NCBI RefSeq assembly: GCF_004349065.1
Contig: NZ_SMKZ01000006.1
Span: 62,001-126,000 of the forward strand
Reading direction: 5' to 3'
DNA length: 64,000 nucleotides
DNA from: Jiangella asiatica
Lineage (GTDB): Bacteria > Actinomycetota > Actinomycetes > Jiangellales > Jiangellaceae
Of this stretch, positions 51,081 to 59,704 are shown in pieces; the first letter of the stretch is position 1, and each line of letters opens with the position of its first letter. The notes beneath the pieces were generated by a model, which ran no database searches, had not been told where the DNA came from, and saw only the letters and a program-made list of their open reading frames with translations. The position numbers were made by a program, and so were the translations under genes.

Positions 51081-51854
51081 GTGACGTTGATGGTCATCCC
51101 CGCAATAATCGCCGACGTGGATGAGGTCGAGGTCGTCGTCGCGCATAGCGAGCGCGCGACCTTGCGCGTCGGTGACGTGTTCCTGAAGGTCGACGCTGAT
51201 CAGACCAACATCGACGTCGAGGTCGAGGCGATGGCTTTGGCGCCGATCCCGACTCCGGAGGTGCTGTGGCGAAAGCCGCCCGTACTCGCGCTCGCCGCCC
51301 TCCCGGGGACGGCTCTCGGTCGCCTCGGCGAGCCGTCGACTGCGTCGCCGGCGGCGTGGGCCGCAGCGGGTGCCGCCGTACGGATGCTGCACGACGCGCC
51401 GCTGCCGCCATGGTCCGGTGGGAGCGTCGACGAGATCGCATCGCACCTCGACGCCGAGTGCGAGTGGCTCATCGCGAGCGGCACCCTTCCGAGCGACCTC
51501 GTCACGCGCAACCGCCAGGTTGCCGAGGCCGCGCTCCGGCCGTGGACACCGGTGTTTACGCACGGAGACCTGCAGACCACCCACGTATTCGTCGACGGTG
51601 ACAAGCTCACCGGCGTGATCGACTGGTCCGAGGCGAACCAGGGCGACGCGATGTACGACCTCGCCATCCTGACGCTCGGACACGAGGAGCGCCTCGACGA
51701 CCTCCTCGTCGGCTACGGCACCGACGTCGACCTCGACGTGATCCGCGGATGGTGGTCGTTGCGAAGCCTCGGAGCGTCCCGCTGGCTGGTCGAGCACGGC
51801 TTCGACCCATCCTCCCCAGGCTGCGAGTTCGACGTACTGAGATCCCGCATGTGA
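51081..51854 (+). CDS. APH-like phosphotransferase
   Basis: 257 residues. The kinase C-lobe motifs are THGDLQTTHVFVDGDKLTGVIDWSEANQGDAMYDLAIL, that is, the catalytic HGDxxxxH/N pattern with a His at the usual Asn position and the IDW metal-binding Asp. The N-lobe is compact. The family phosphorylates aminoglycosides, macrolides or small metabolites. GTG 51081 is used; ATG 51090 is an alternative. It sits between repeat copies, so it may be part of a mobile segment. Confidence 0.82.
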   Translation: MTLMVIPAIIADVDEVEVVVAHSERATLRVGDVFLKVDADQTNIDVEVEAMALAPIPTPEVLWRKPPVLALAALPGTALGRLGEPSTASPAAWAAAGAAVRMLHDAPLPPWSGGSVDEIASHLDAECEWLIASGTLPSDLVTRNRQVAEAALRPWTPVFTHGDLQTTHVFVDGDKLTGVIDWSEANQGDAMYDLAILTLGHEERLDDLLVGYGTDVDLDVIRGWWSLRSLGASRWLVEHGFDPSSPGCEFDVLRSRM

Positions 51855-51925
51855 GACATCCGGTCATGCTGCGATCGGCGCGATGTGCCGATCGCGCGGA
51901 GCTGTCGCACGCAGCGGGACTGGCC

Positions 51926-52242
51926 CTACTCGTCCCAGCCGGTGAGGACACGAATCTCCCAGTCGTGACCGGGGTCAGGGCGTTGAGCGATGTGGCCCGG
52001 CGGCATGTCAGCAAGCGACGCGATCGAGCTGTTCCGCTTAATGGCGTGCGAGATGTGGGTCGCTCTTGCGGCACCGGGAATGTTCGGGTCGCCGACGCCA
52101 TCGCGACGCACCACTCACCGTCAGGCGTGTGGATCACTTCTCGCGCCGGCTGCTCGCCGCGCAAGAGTGTGTTCTGGACAACAGCGCCCAGCGGGGCAGG
52201 AAAGCGATCGCCCTCGAAGGGGAACGGCATGACCCTGAACAT
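51926..52242 (-). pseudogene. Small conserved actinobacterial protein, one frameshift
   Basis: The minus strand starts MFRVMPFPFEGDRFPAPLGAVVQNTLLRGEQPAREVIHTPDGEWCV. After about 52105 the sense continues one base over as DGVGDPNIPGAARATHISHAIKRNSSIASLADMPPGHIAQRPDPGHDWEI and stops at 51926. A single missing base explains it. I recall the whole (about 105 residues) as a recurrent actinobacterial protein of unknown function. Confidence 0.7.
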
Positions 52243-52334
52243 CTCGACACCCGTCACACGCCGCACAATAGACCCCGCAAGGCGCCAGGTATCGATGCTC
52301 AACGTCCGCTCATGCCGATCCGCGCGCTTCCGAC

Positions 52335-52400
52335 TGTCGCACATCACCTGGCGGGCGACCGTCGCGCATCACCCGACGGAGGACATTGGCGCGGCCCGCG
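52335..52400. repeat. Dispersed repeat R3
   Basis: TGTCGCACATCACCTGGCGG... to GGCCCGCG, matching the first half of R2 with only a few differences and one extra base. It stops exactly where R1 and R2 continue with TGTGATCC. Confidence 0.75.
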
Positions 52401-52431
52401 GCGTTGCTGGATTGGGCTATTGAGGATCAAG

Positions 52432-52540
52432 CGGCGCGCTGCGCGCGCCGTGCCCGCCCGGTCGTCGGGCCGGGTGTGCGGAATGGCGGCCGTTCCGGGC
52501 CTCACCTGACCGGCGGGCACGCACAGGACCGACGCCAGTT
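52432..52540. repeat. Multi-hairpin module, copy B
   Basis: CGGCGCGC-TGC-GCGCGCCG (52432-52450), then GCCCGCCCGG pairing imperfectly with CCGGGTGTGC (52452-52479), then TGGCGGCCGTTCC (52484-52496) as in the AICE copy. The order and spacing match copy A, while loops and some stem bases differ in a structure-preserving way. Confidence 0.72.
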
Positions 52541-52609
52541 CGCCCCACGTCTCCGCCGTGGCCCTGGGTCGGCATCCCCTTCATAGTTCGGACTCGGCGA
52601 GCAGCCCGG

Positions 52610-53167
52610 TCAGGTGGGGACCGGCCGGTAGCGAAGGTGTGCCGCGAGCGTGGGGTCGTCGCCGTCGCGTGCCAAGCGGATGATCTCGCCGCCGGGCGCG
52701 TCGTAGAGGCGGATTCCGTCGCCGAGCAGGACGGGTGCGATGTGGATGTCGATCTCGTCGACCAGTCCTCCCTGGAGCAGCTGCCGGCCGATCGTCGGGG
52801 AGAACACCTGCAGGTTCTTGCCCCGAGCCGCGTCCAAACCGATGCGAACCGCCTCGACCACCGAGCAGCTGAGGACCGTGATGCGCTCGGCAGCGCGGGC
52901 GTCTTCGGGGTGGTGGGTGAGCACGAAGATCGGTCCGTTCCATGCACCGCCGTAGGGCCGCGAGTCGCCGATCGCGCTGTCGTAGCCGTCGCGGCCGGCC
53001 AGGATCGCGCCGGTGCTCCCGATGTACTCCTGATGTAGGCCTTCGCGAACCGTGGTCCCTTCCATGAAGTCCATGCTGTGGCCGGGACCGGCGACGAAGC
53101 CGTCCAGCGACATCACGAACGCGAGATGGACCTTCCCGGCAGCGCTCTGCGGTCGGGGATCGTGCAT
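52610..53167 (-). CDS. Dihydrofolate reductase/RibD C-terminal-like reductase
   Basis: 185 residues. KVHLAFVMSLDGFVAGPGHSMDFM is the start of the DHFR-like fold in the RibD_C family, TGAILAGRDGYDSAI and GGAWNGPIFVLTH follow, and NLQVFSPTIGRQLLQGGLVDEIDIHIAPVLLGDGIRLYD is the NADPH-binding and C-terminal part. The physiological substrate is unknown. It lies 25 bases downstream of the MFS gene on the same strand, so the two may be cotranscribed. Confidence 0.9.
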   Translation of the reverse strand: MHDPRPQSAAGKVHLAFVMSLDGFVAGPGHSMDFMEGTTVREGLHQEYIGSTGAILAGRDGYDSAIGDSRPYGGAWNGPIFVLTHHPEDARAAERITVLSCSVVEAVRIGLDAARGKNLQVFSPTIGRQLLQGGLVDEIDIHIAPVLLGDGIRLYDAPGGEIIRLARDGDDPTLAAHLRYRPVPT

Positions 53168-53192
53168 GGCTGTCTCCTGATTCTCGATGGAG

Positions 53193-54419
53193 CTAGGGCA
53201 CCAGCGGACGCCGGCCGGCGGCCGCCTCCATGGCGGGATCGGAGAGCCGCAGGCCGGGCGTGAGCGCGACGGTGACGGCGAGCGACAGTGCCGCCATGGT
53301 CGCCATGGCTGTCCCGATCGGAAGGACCTGTGCGATCAGGCCGGCCAGGGTCGCGCCGGCCGCCTGCATTGCCTTCATGCCCGAGGCGTGCAGCCCCAGC
53401 GCCTGACCGCGCACGTCCTTGCCGGTCAGCGTGATCAGCCGTTCTTGCAGCAGCAGTGTCGACATGAAGCCCACGGACGCGATGGCGGCCGCGCCGGCGG
53501 CGACGGGAAGGTTCAGCGGGAGCACGAACAGCAGGTACGGCACCGCGAGGGCGCAGCGCAGCGGCGTGACGTATCGCTGCCGTGTCGCCGGCGGCAGGAG
53601 TCGCCCTGCGGCCAGGTCGCCGAGCAGCATGCCCAGTGCAGCCGCGACGAACAGGACGGCGGCGGCGTGCGGTGCGTAGGGGACGAACAGCGCCTCGCAG
53701 CCCACCACCAGGCCGTTGGGCACCCACATCGCGAGGTAGACGGCCCGGCGTGCTGGCGTGGAGAGCAGGTCCCGGTTGATCCTCCAGGTGATCGCGAGGG
53801 ATGGACGACCCGAGGTCCGCGGCGGTCGGGCGCTCAGGCCCAGGCGGAGGACGAGGAGCGATCCGACGGCCAGTGCCGCACCGACGACCAGCGCCGTCCG
53901 TGGCGACACCACGGCGAGCAGGGCGCCGCCGAGCGCGAACCCCGTCACCTGCATCACGCCGACCGACATGTTGAGCACCGACCGGCCTAGGACGTACCCG
54001 TCGGGCGGCAGGATCTCGTCGAGGAGTCCGTACAGCACCCCGGACCCGATCGACGCCGTCAGGCCGAGCGCGAAGATCACCGCGAACATCGCCGGCAGCG
54101 ACATCCCCGGTGCCGCCAGCGCGAGGCAGCCCACGGCAGTCGCGAGGGCGACCAGTGTCATCGCCGGTCGCGGCGGCACCCGGTCGGTCACCGAGAGCAG
54201 CGTGGTGGCGCCGATCACCGCGGCGAATGACGGCCCGAACATGCTCAGCGCCGACAGCAGCGGAGACTCCGTGCGGGCGTACACCAGCGTGGCGAGCGCG
54301 AGTCCCGTCAGCGTCGTCGCGGCGACCTGCGCGCACGACGCGGCGAACAGCGCGGTGAACTCCGGTGTGCGGAACAGTTCCCGGTACGTGCGCATGACAG
54401 GCAGTCTCGCCAGCGCCAT
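53193..54419 (-). CDS. MFS transporter
   Basis: 408 residues with 11-12 membrane segments and the usual short basic loops (TDRVPPRPAMTL, and GDLAAGRLLP in the second half). It is divergent from an ArsR-like regulator 35 bases away, the common arrangement for small-molecule efflux pumps of this type. The start is 54419, or an internal ATG at 54395 (MRTYRELF), which matches family N-termini better. Confidence 0.88.
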   Translation of the reverse strand: MALARLPVMRTYRELFRTPEFTALFAASCAQVAATTLTGLALATLVYARTESPLLSALSMFGPSFAAVIGATTLLSVTDRVPPRPAMTLVALATAVGCLALAAPGMSLPAMFAVIFALGLTASIGSGVLYGLLDEILPPDGYVLGRSVLNMSVGVMQVTGFALGGALLAVVSPRTALVVGAALAVGSLLVLRLGLSARPPRTSGRPSLAITWRINRDLLSTPARRAVYLAMWVPNGLVVGCEALFVPYAPHAAAVLFVAAALGMLLGDLAAGRLLPPATRQRYVTPLRCALAVPYLLFVLPLNLPVAAGAAAIASVGFMSTLLLQERLITLTGKDVRGQALGLHASGMKAMQAAGATLAGLIAQVLPIGTAMATMAALSLAVTVALTPGLRLSDPAMEAAAGRRPLVP

Positions 54420-54454
54420 CGTCAGTTCGGTAGAGTTTCGTGCGGAGGCGAAAC

Positions 54455-55459
54455 GTGGGCATCTGGCTGATCGATGCCGACGTCCTGGCCGGCAGCCGGT
54501 TCCGGGTGTCGGCGCTGGCCGAGACCATCGCTGCCATCAGGGTCCTGACCGGGGAGCGGCACAACCGCCCCGGTCAACTGGCCCGCCCGGCCCAGCAGCG
54601 GGCGGCGTTCCGGGCCCGGATGGCCGACGATTCAGTGGGCCGGGCGTTCCTGAAGGGCGCGCTTCTCCCCACCTGGCTGGCCGACTTCCTCTGCGCGCCA
54701 CCGCTCGACGACGAGCCCACGTTCGACGACGAGCTGCACCGCATCCGTACGACGCCGGCCGCCGCCCTGCGTGCCGACCTGGCCGGCGACGACCCGGCGC
54801 TCGACGTGCCGGACCTGCCTGACCGGATCGCCGCCGTGCTCGACTGGGTGTGGACCGAGGCGATCGAACCGGATTGGCAGCGCCGGGCACGGGCGTTCGA
54901 GGCGGACGTCATCGCCCGGACCCGGCGGCTGAGCACCAGCGGCTGGGCTTCCGCCCTGGACGACATGCGACCCGGCATGAGATGGCTCGGCGAAGGACGC
55001 CTGCGGATCAACGCCTACGACTATCCACCGCACGACCTGACTCAGGGGCAACTGCTGTTCATCCCCGTCACCGGCGCCCGCGGCTGGGTCGGCTGGCGCC
55101 GGCCGCACCGCTACTCGATCGTCTATCCCTGCGCCGGACTGCTGGCGGAGGGCCGCCGCACCGCGCCGGGCGCTCTGGGCCGGCTGATCGGCCCGGCTCG
55201 CGCAACGCTGCTGGCCCTGCTCGACAACCCGATGAGCACGACCCAGCTCGTGGCGGTGACCGGCTTCGCCCTCGGCTCCGTCGGCGACCACCTCAAAGTG
55301 CTCCTGGACGCCCAGCTGGTACGTCGCCGCCGCGCCGGTCGCTCCGTCCTCTACTACCGCACGGCCGACGGCGACCGCCTGGTCCGAGCCGCCACCGTCC
55401 AGGTCGACGGCGTCCCAGCGGCGGCGGGAGCACCAGGGCACGCGGAGGAGGCCAGGTGA
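54455..55459 (+). CDS. ArsR-like winged-helix regulator (DUF5937-type N-terminus)
   Basis: 334 residues. The N-terminal 230 residues (FRVSALAETIAAIRVL...LTQGQLLFIPVTG) match the DUF5937-type region found in actinobacterial ArsR-like regulators, and the C-terminus is the winged helix (GPARATLLALLDNPMSTTQLVAVTGFALGSVGDHLKVLLDAQLVRRRRAGRSVLYYRT). GGAGG at 54444-54448 is 6 bases before GTG 54455, which decides against the upstream GTG at 54440. It probably represses the divergent MFS gene. Confidence 0.87.
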   Translation: MGIWLIDADVLAGSRFRVSALAETIAAIRVLTGERHNRPGQLARPAQQRAAFRARMADDSVGRAFLKGALLPTWLADFLCAPPLDDEPTFDDELHRIRTTPAAALRADLAGDDPALDVPDLPDRIAAVLDWVWTEAIEPDWQRRARAFEADVIARTRRLSTSGWASALDDMRPGMRWLGEGRLRINAYDYPPHDLTQGQLLFIPVTGARGWVGWRRPHRYSIVYPCAGLLAEGRRTAPGALGRLIGPARATLLALLDNPMSTTQLVAVTGFALGSVGDHLKVLLDAQLVRRRRAGRSVLYYRTADGDRLVRAATVQVDGVPAAAGAPGHAEEAR

Positions 55460-55509
55460 AGCCCGCTAGCTTGGGTCCTGGATGTCGACCGACGCGCAGG
55501 AGTGACGAC

Positions 55510-56103
55510 GTGCCTTTCGAGAACCTGGAATTCGATGTCCCCGAAGGCCTGGCGACGGACGACTTCGTACTCCGGCCGATCGTGACCGCTGATGCCGAGC
55601 TGGACTTCGCGGCAGTGATGGAGAGCAGGGACTACCTGCGAACCTGGGAGCAGACGAGCTGGCCCGAAGACGACTTCACCGTGGCCGCCAACCGGGAAGA
55701 CCTGGAGAAGCTCGAGCGACGGCACGCGAGCCGCCAGGCGTTCACCTACACGGTGATGAACCCGGCTGGCACGGAGTGTCTCGGCTGCGTCTACATCATG
55801 CCGACCGATGCGCGTATGTTCGCCAAGGCGCGCATCACTCCGGTCGGAAACCGCCGGTGGGACGACTACGGAGCTGCGGTCTACTTCTGGGTTCGCAAGT
55901 CTCGACTGGCAACGGAGACCGATCGCGTGTTGCTCGACGCTCTTCAGACATGGCTTGCTCGTGACTGGAGTCTCGGGGCTCATCTCATCGTCACCAACGA
56001 ACAGTTCGCCCAGCAGGTCGACCTGATCCAACGCACCGACCTCCAGTTGCGTTTCGAGGTCGAGGAACCCGACAAGCCAGGCCGGTATCTCGCCTACGAG
56101 TAG
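55510..56103 (+). CDS. GNAT-family N-acetyltransferase-like protein
   Basis: 197 residues. DFVLRPIVTADAELDFAAVMESRDYLRTWEQTSWPEDDF and FTYTVMNPAGTECLGCVYIMP resemble the first strands of GNAT proteins. The acetyl-CoA loop is not sharply conserved, and the C-terminus (LLDALQTWLARDW) replaces the usual R/QxxGxG/A region. An inactive or divergent member is possible. The GTG at 55510 is the first good start, and the gene lies 50 bases after the regulator. Confidence 0.72.
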   Translation: MPFENLEFDVPEGLATDDFVLRPIVTADAELDFAAVMESRDYLRTWEQTSWPEDDFTVAANREDLEKLERRHASRQAFTYTVMNPAGTECLGCVYIMPTDARMFAKARITPVGNRRWDDYGAAVYFWVRKSRLATETDRVLLDALQTWLARDWSLGAHLIVTNEQFAQQVDLIQRTDLQLRFEVEEPDKPGRYLAYE

Positions 56104-56153
56104 GCGCAAGTTGCCCTGCTGGGCTGTTTCATCTCCGTGTCATCGGTCCGCGC

Positions 56154-57190
56154 TCAACGAGGGAGGCCCGCCCGGTTGAGCTCGTCCTGCAGCGCGGGCT
56201 TCGGGGCGTGCAGAGTTCGTAGTGTCGTGATTTGTGTGTGCGTGGCTTGGTCCCGTCCGCAGCGCTGGGCGTGCACCTGTGCCTCGCGAAGCAGTCGCGC
56301 CGCTTCGCGGTAGGCGGAGCGGTTCTTCATCTCGATGAGGCGCTCCGCCGCGGGTCGGAGGATCGGGATCGCGTCCGCAGGGTGGGATCGGGCTCGTTGT
56401 CGGGCGAGAGTGAGCCACAGCGACTTGCCGCACCCACCGGCTTGGGCCGCCTCCCATGCCGCGTCCACATCGCCCTCCCAGAGAAGCACCTCGACGAGGA
56501 TGGAGTGCCCAGGCGGGTCGGCATGCGGGAACCTCTTGGGCTGATCGGCCGCTCGTGGCTGGGCGCTGAGCACCGAGAGCGCCCGATCCGCCACTGAGGC
56601 AGCTGGTCACCGGCGTCGACCTCGTCGACCACGTCGTCGATGTTCCGGAAATAGCCAGCCGCGCCGCTGTAGTCCACGAATGAGCCGATCGAGATGGCCC
56701 GGTCCAGCCGATCACGTAGGTCACTGTCGTCGTACACGGTGCGGGAGTCGGCACCGGCGGCGAGGCCGAGTTGCGCATGTAGCGGCGGGGACGCTTGTGC
56801 CGCCTCCATGAGCTGGTCGACGAGCCAGGCGGTCCTGGCGTCGAATGAACGCTCGCAGCGCGTCGTCGCCGATTCCGCCGCTCTCCCGCGGAGCTGCCGC
56901 ATGTCCTGTCTCGCCTACGGACCGAAGCCAGGTCAGGGCCGTTGCGACAGTGCTTGCAGAAGACGCCGTCGGCAACCGTACGGGCAGGTGCTCTCGCCGG
57001 TGATCTCCGTGCCACTGATCTCGAGCATGACCCGATACGGGTAGGTCCCGTCGACCGTAACCCGAACGGTGTTGCCGTTGATGTCGAGGCGACGCACCAA
57101 GCCGGTCGAGGCGTAGTGTCGGTCGCGTTCGTAGGCACCCGGGTCGGCGCGACGACGGACAGCGTCCGCTAGAAGCGAGGGCGTGGCCAT
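56154..57190 (-). pseudogene. SWIM zinc-finger protein, multiply frameshifted
   Basis: Pieces in three frames: MATPSLLADAVRRRADPGAYERDRHYASTGLVRRLDINGN...ESTCPYG (57190-56960), DGVFCKHCRNGPDLA completing the CxCx(n)CxH SWIM motif in another frame, then AWLVDQLMEAAQASPPLHAQLGLAAG, and a C-terminal repeat region (DVDAAWEAAQAGGCGKSLWLTLARQRARSHPADAIPILRPAAERLIEMKNRSAYREAARLLREAQ). The intact protein would have about 340 residues. At least three frame changes make it a pseudogene. Confidence 0.82.
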
Positions 57191-57280
57191 GACGACCTAT
57201 CGTCGTGCATCGGTCATCGATGACCACGCCGGTTCAGGTGTGTCGCGCATATGGCGTTGCGCGCGGCGGAGCTGCGCCTG

Positions 57281-57664
57281 CTACTCCGTGGCGTCGACGA
57301 TGAACTCCTGGCCGAGTGCGAGCAGGATTCTGTCGGCGGTCAGCAGCCGCAGATTCGCTCGCGCCGCCTGGGCGACCAGGAGTCGGTCGAACGGATCATG
57401 GCGAGCGATCTCCGGGAAGTCTCGGATCGCTTCGGCGTGCTCGGCCGTGACGTCCAACAGGACGAGACCTTGGTCGGTCAGCAGCTCGGCGAAGCCGTCA
57501 GGTAGCTGCAGCTTGCCGAGCATCGACTTGATGGTCAGCTCCCACACGGTAGCGGCGGACACGTGCACGAGGGTCGCCGCGCTGATCAGTTTTCGGGCCG
57601 ATCGTCCGAGGCGGGGGCTGTCGTCGAGGACCCACAGCGCGGCCTGGCTGTCAAGAAGAAGCAT
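57281..57664 (-). CDS. PIN-domain toxin (VapC-like)
   Basis: 127 residues. MLLLDSQAALWVLDDSPRLG, VSAATVWELTIKSMLGKL and HDPFDRLLVAQAARANLRLLTAD carry the acidic residues (Asp5, Glu near 46, Asp near 87, Asp near 106) of the PIN active site in the YeeV/VapC subtype common in actinobacteria. It overlaps the antitoxin gene by 14 bases. Confidence 0.9.
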   Translation of the reverse strand: MLLLDSQAALWVLDDSPRLGRSARKLISAATLVHVSAATVWELTIKSMLGKLQLPDGFAELLTDQGLVLLDVTAEHAEAIRDFPEIARHDPFDRLLVAQAARANLRLLTADRILLALGQEFIVDATE

Positions 57665-57896
57665 CGTCGCCGTAGAAGAGGTGCTGAATGTCCGGGTCCG
57701 GCGCGGTGAACGAGTCATCGTCGTAGTCGAGCTGGCCCTTCAGGCCGCCGAAGCGGACAGGCCGATGCTGATGGGGTATCAGGTCGGCTACTGGCCTTCC
57801 CGCCTTCGAAATCACGACGCGCTCGCCCGCTGCGACCTGCTCGAGCAGCCGAGACAGGTGCGTCTTCGCCTCATGGATGTTGACCGTGACGCCCAT
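57651..57896 (-). CDS. Phd/YefM-type antitoxin
   Basis: 81 residues beginning MGVTVNIHEAKTHLSRLLEQVAAGERVVISKAGRPVADLIPH, a textbook Phd/YefM N-terminus, with an acidic C-terminus that would bind the toxin. It is the first gene of the pair; the direct repeats at 57908-57925 are its likely operator. Confidence 0.9.
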   Translation of the reverse strand: MGVTVNIHEAKTHLSRLLEQVAAGERVVISKAGRPVADLIPHQHRPVRFGGLKGQLDYDDDSFTAPDPDIQHLFYGDDASS

Positions 57897-57907
57897 GGCT
57901 TGAGTGT

Positions 57908-57925
57908 ACTTAGTCCGACTTAGTC
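57908..57925. promoter_or_regulatory. Tandem ACTTAGTC operator of the TA pair
   Basis: ACTTAGTC occurs twice, at 57908-57915 and 57918-57925, a 10-base period and one helical turn, starting 12 bases upstream of the antitoxin ATG. Autoregulation by the TA complex is the likely use. The remaining bases up to 58115 show nothing recognisable. Confidence 0.55.
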
Positions 57926-58115
57926 ATGCAACGCACAGGCGAACCCGTCAAGCATTCTCCCCGATTTACCGGCAGCAGTGCTGGTCCGTCGTGCCAGGGC
58001 CACGGCCCGAGCCGCCCGAGATCACAACCACAGGTTAGATTCGTGGCGCGGCCGCTGTCCCACGCGCCGCTGCTCGTTCGTCGTGTAGGTGAGAGTCCAC
58101 CGCCCGGAGGCTGCG

Positions 58116-58454
58116 ATGCAGTACGCGCTGATGTTCTACGCCGAGCCCGGCATGGAGGCAGGGCTGTCCGAGGCCGAGCGAGAGGCGGTCCAGGCGGAGT
58201 TTCTCGCGTTGGCCGACGACCCTCGACGCGTCGGCGGGGCGCGGTTGCAGCCGGTGGAGACGGCGACGTGCGTGCGGGTGACCGGTGGGCGGACGTTGGT
58301 GACTGATGGGCCGTTCGCGGACACCAAGGAGGTCTTGGGTGGGTTCGCCGTGGTGGAGGCGGCGGATCTGGACGAGGCGCTGGAGATGGCGGCGCGCATC
58401 CCGGCGGCCCGGTTCGGTGGGGTGGTGGAAGTGCGGCCGGTGGTGCGGCGCTGA
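58116..58454 (+). CDS. DGPF/YCII-domain protein paired with an ECF42 sigma factor
   Basis: 112 residues. MQYALMFYAEPG starts the YCII-like fold and LVTDGPFADTKEVLGGFAVVEAADLDEALEMAARIP contains the DGPF motif. Such proteins are encoded beside ECF42 sigma factors, and some act in their regulation. It ends 2 bases before the sigma gene. Confidence 0.93.
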   Translation: MQYALMFYAEPGMEAGLSEAEREAVQAEFLALADDPRRVGGARLQPVETATCVRVTGGRTLVTDGPFADTKEVLGGFAVVEAADLDEALEMAARIPAARFGGVVEVRPVVRR

Positions 58455-58456
58455 GG

Positions 58457-59638
58457 ATGTTGGAGGAGGTCTTCCGGAACGAGTGGGGCCGGGTGCTGGC
58501 CTCGCTGGTCGGGTTCCTCGGCGACTTCGACCGGGCCGAGGAAGCTGCGCAGGAGGCGTTCACGATCGCGGCACAGCAGTGGCCGGAGTCGGGGCTGCCG
58601 GACAACCCGGGGGCGTGGCTGGTGCGCACGGCCCGTAACCGGGCTATCGACCGGATCCGCCGCGAGCGCACCCTGGCGCAGAAGATCCGGCTGCTGCCGG
58701 TTCCCGAGGCGGCCACCATGGACGAGTTCGACGACATCGAGCTGGACGAGACCGTGATCAAGGACGAGCGACTCGAGCTGATCTTCACCTGTTGTCACCC
58801 GGCGTTGCCGTTGGAGGGGCAGGTGGCGCTGACGTTGCGGGCGTTGGGTGGGTTGGCCACCGCCGAGATCGCGCGGGCGTTCCTGGTGTCGGAGGAGACG
58901 ATGAAGCGGCGCCTGTCCCGCGCCAAGGCGAAGATCAAGGCGACCGGTATCCCATTCGCCGTCCCCGACGCGCATCGGCTGCCGGACCGCCTGGACGCGG
59001 TTCTGGCCGTGGTCTATCTGATCTACAACGAGGGCTACGCGGGCCGGGGCGACCTTGGCGCCGAAGCCATCCGGCTGGGCCGGGTCCTGTCCGGGTTGAT
59101 GCCCGACGAGCCGGAGACGCACGGGCTGCTCGCGCTGATGATGATCCACGACGCGCGGCGGCGGGCCCGGTTCGCCGGTGAGGATCTGGTGCTGCTCGAG
59201 GACCAGGACCGGTCGTTGTGGGACGCGCCGCAGCTGGCGGCCGGACAGGCGGTGTTGGAGCGGGCGGTCGCGCTGGGCGGTCGCGGCCCCTACGTCGTCC
59301 AGGCGGCGATCGCGTCGCTGCAGACCAGGGAGCGGGTCGACTGGGCCCGGGTGGCGGGCCTGTACCGGCGGCTGGTCGAGCTGACCGGATCACCGGTGGT
59401 CCGGCTCAACCACGCCGCCGCGATGGCGCAGGCCGGTGACCCCGCCGCCGCGTTGCGCACCGTGGATGCGCTGGACCCGGAGCTGGACGGTTACCTGTAC
59501 TTGCACTCCACCCGCGGCGAGCTGCTGCACCGGCTGGGCCGCGACGACGACGCCCGTACGGCGTACCGTCGGGCGCTGGAGCTGGCCACCAGCACGCCGG
59601 AACGGCGCTTCCTCACCCGCCGGCTGGAAGAAATCTGA
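58457..59638 (+). CDS. ECF42-type RNA polymerase sigma factor
   Basis: 393 residues. Region 2 (EEAAQEAFTIAAQQWPESGLPDNPGAWLVRTARNRAIDRIRRER), region 4 (LALRALGGLATAEIARAFLVSEETMKRRLSRAKAKIKATG) and a long C-terminal extension of about 200 residues with TPR-like helices (EGYAGRGDLGAEAIRLGRVL...GRDDDARTAYRRALEL) define the ECF42 group. No anti-sigma factor is adjacent; in this group the C-terminal extension itself is thought to control activity. Confidence 0.93.
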   Translation: MLEEVFRNEWGRVLASLVGFLGDFDRAEEAAQEAFTIAAQQWPESGLPDNPGAWLVRTARNRAIDRIRRERTLAQKIRLLPVPEAATMDEFDDIELDETVIKDERLELIFTCCHPALPLEGQVALTLRALGGLATAEIARAFLVSEETMKRRLSRAKAKIKATGIPFAVPDAHRLPDRLDAVLAVVYLIYNEGYAGRGDLGAEAIRLGRVLSGLMPDEPETHGLLALMMIHDARRRARFAGEDLVLLEDQDRSLWDAPQLAAGQAVLERAVALGGRGPYVVQAAIASLQTRERVDWARVAGLYRRLVELTGSPVVRLNHAAAMAQAGDPAAALRTVDALDPELDGYLYLHSTRGELLHRLGRDDDARTAYRRALELATSTPERRFLTRRLEEI

Positions 59639-59704
59639 TTCCCGCCTGCCGATCGACGCGACTGTCAGGCGCCGGCGACGATGGCGCCTGGGGCGGTTCA
59701 ATCC

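Larger units (their letters stand above)
52243..52609. other. 367-bp gap with repeat R3 and hairpin copy B
   Basis: No gene is visible. It holds R3 (52335-52400) directly followed, after 31 bases, by the second copy of the multi-hairpin module (52432-52540), and then about 70 bases of plain sequence before the DHFR-like gene end. Confidence 0.6.

Noticed and set aside
57930-58115. Possible small RNA or gene before the DGPF gene
   Set aside because: The sequence has no clear hairpin-terminator unit and no frame with family character; it is probably the promoter region only.
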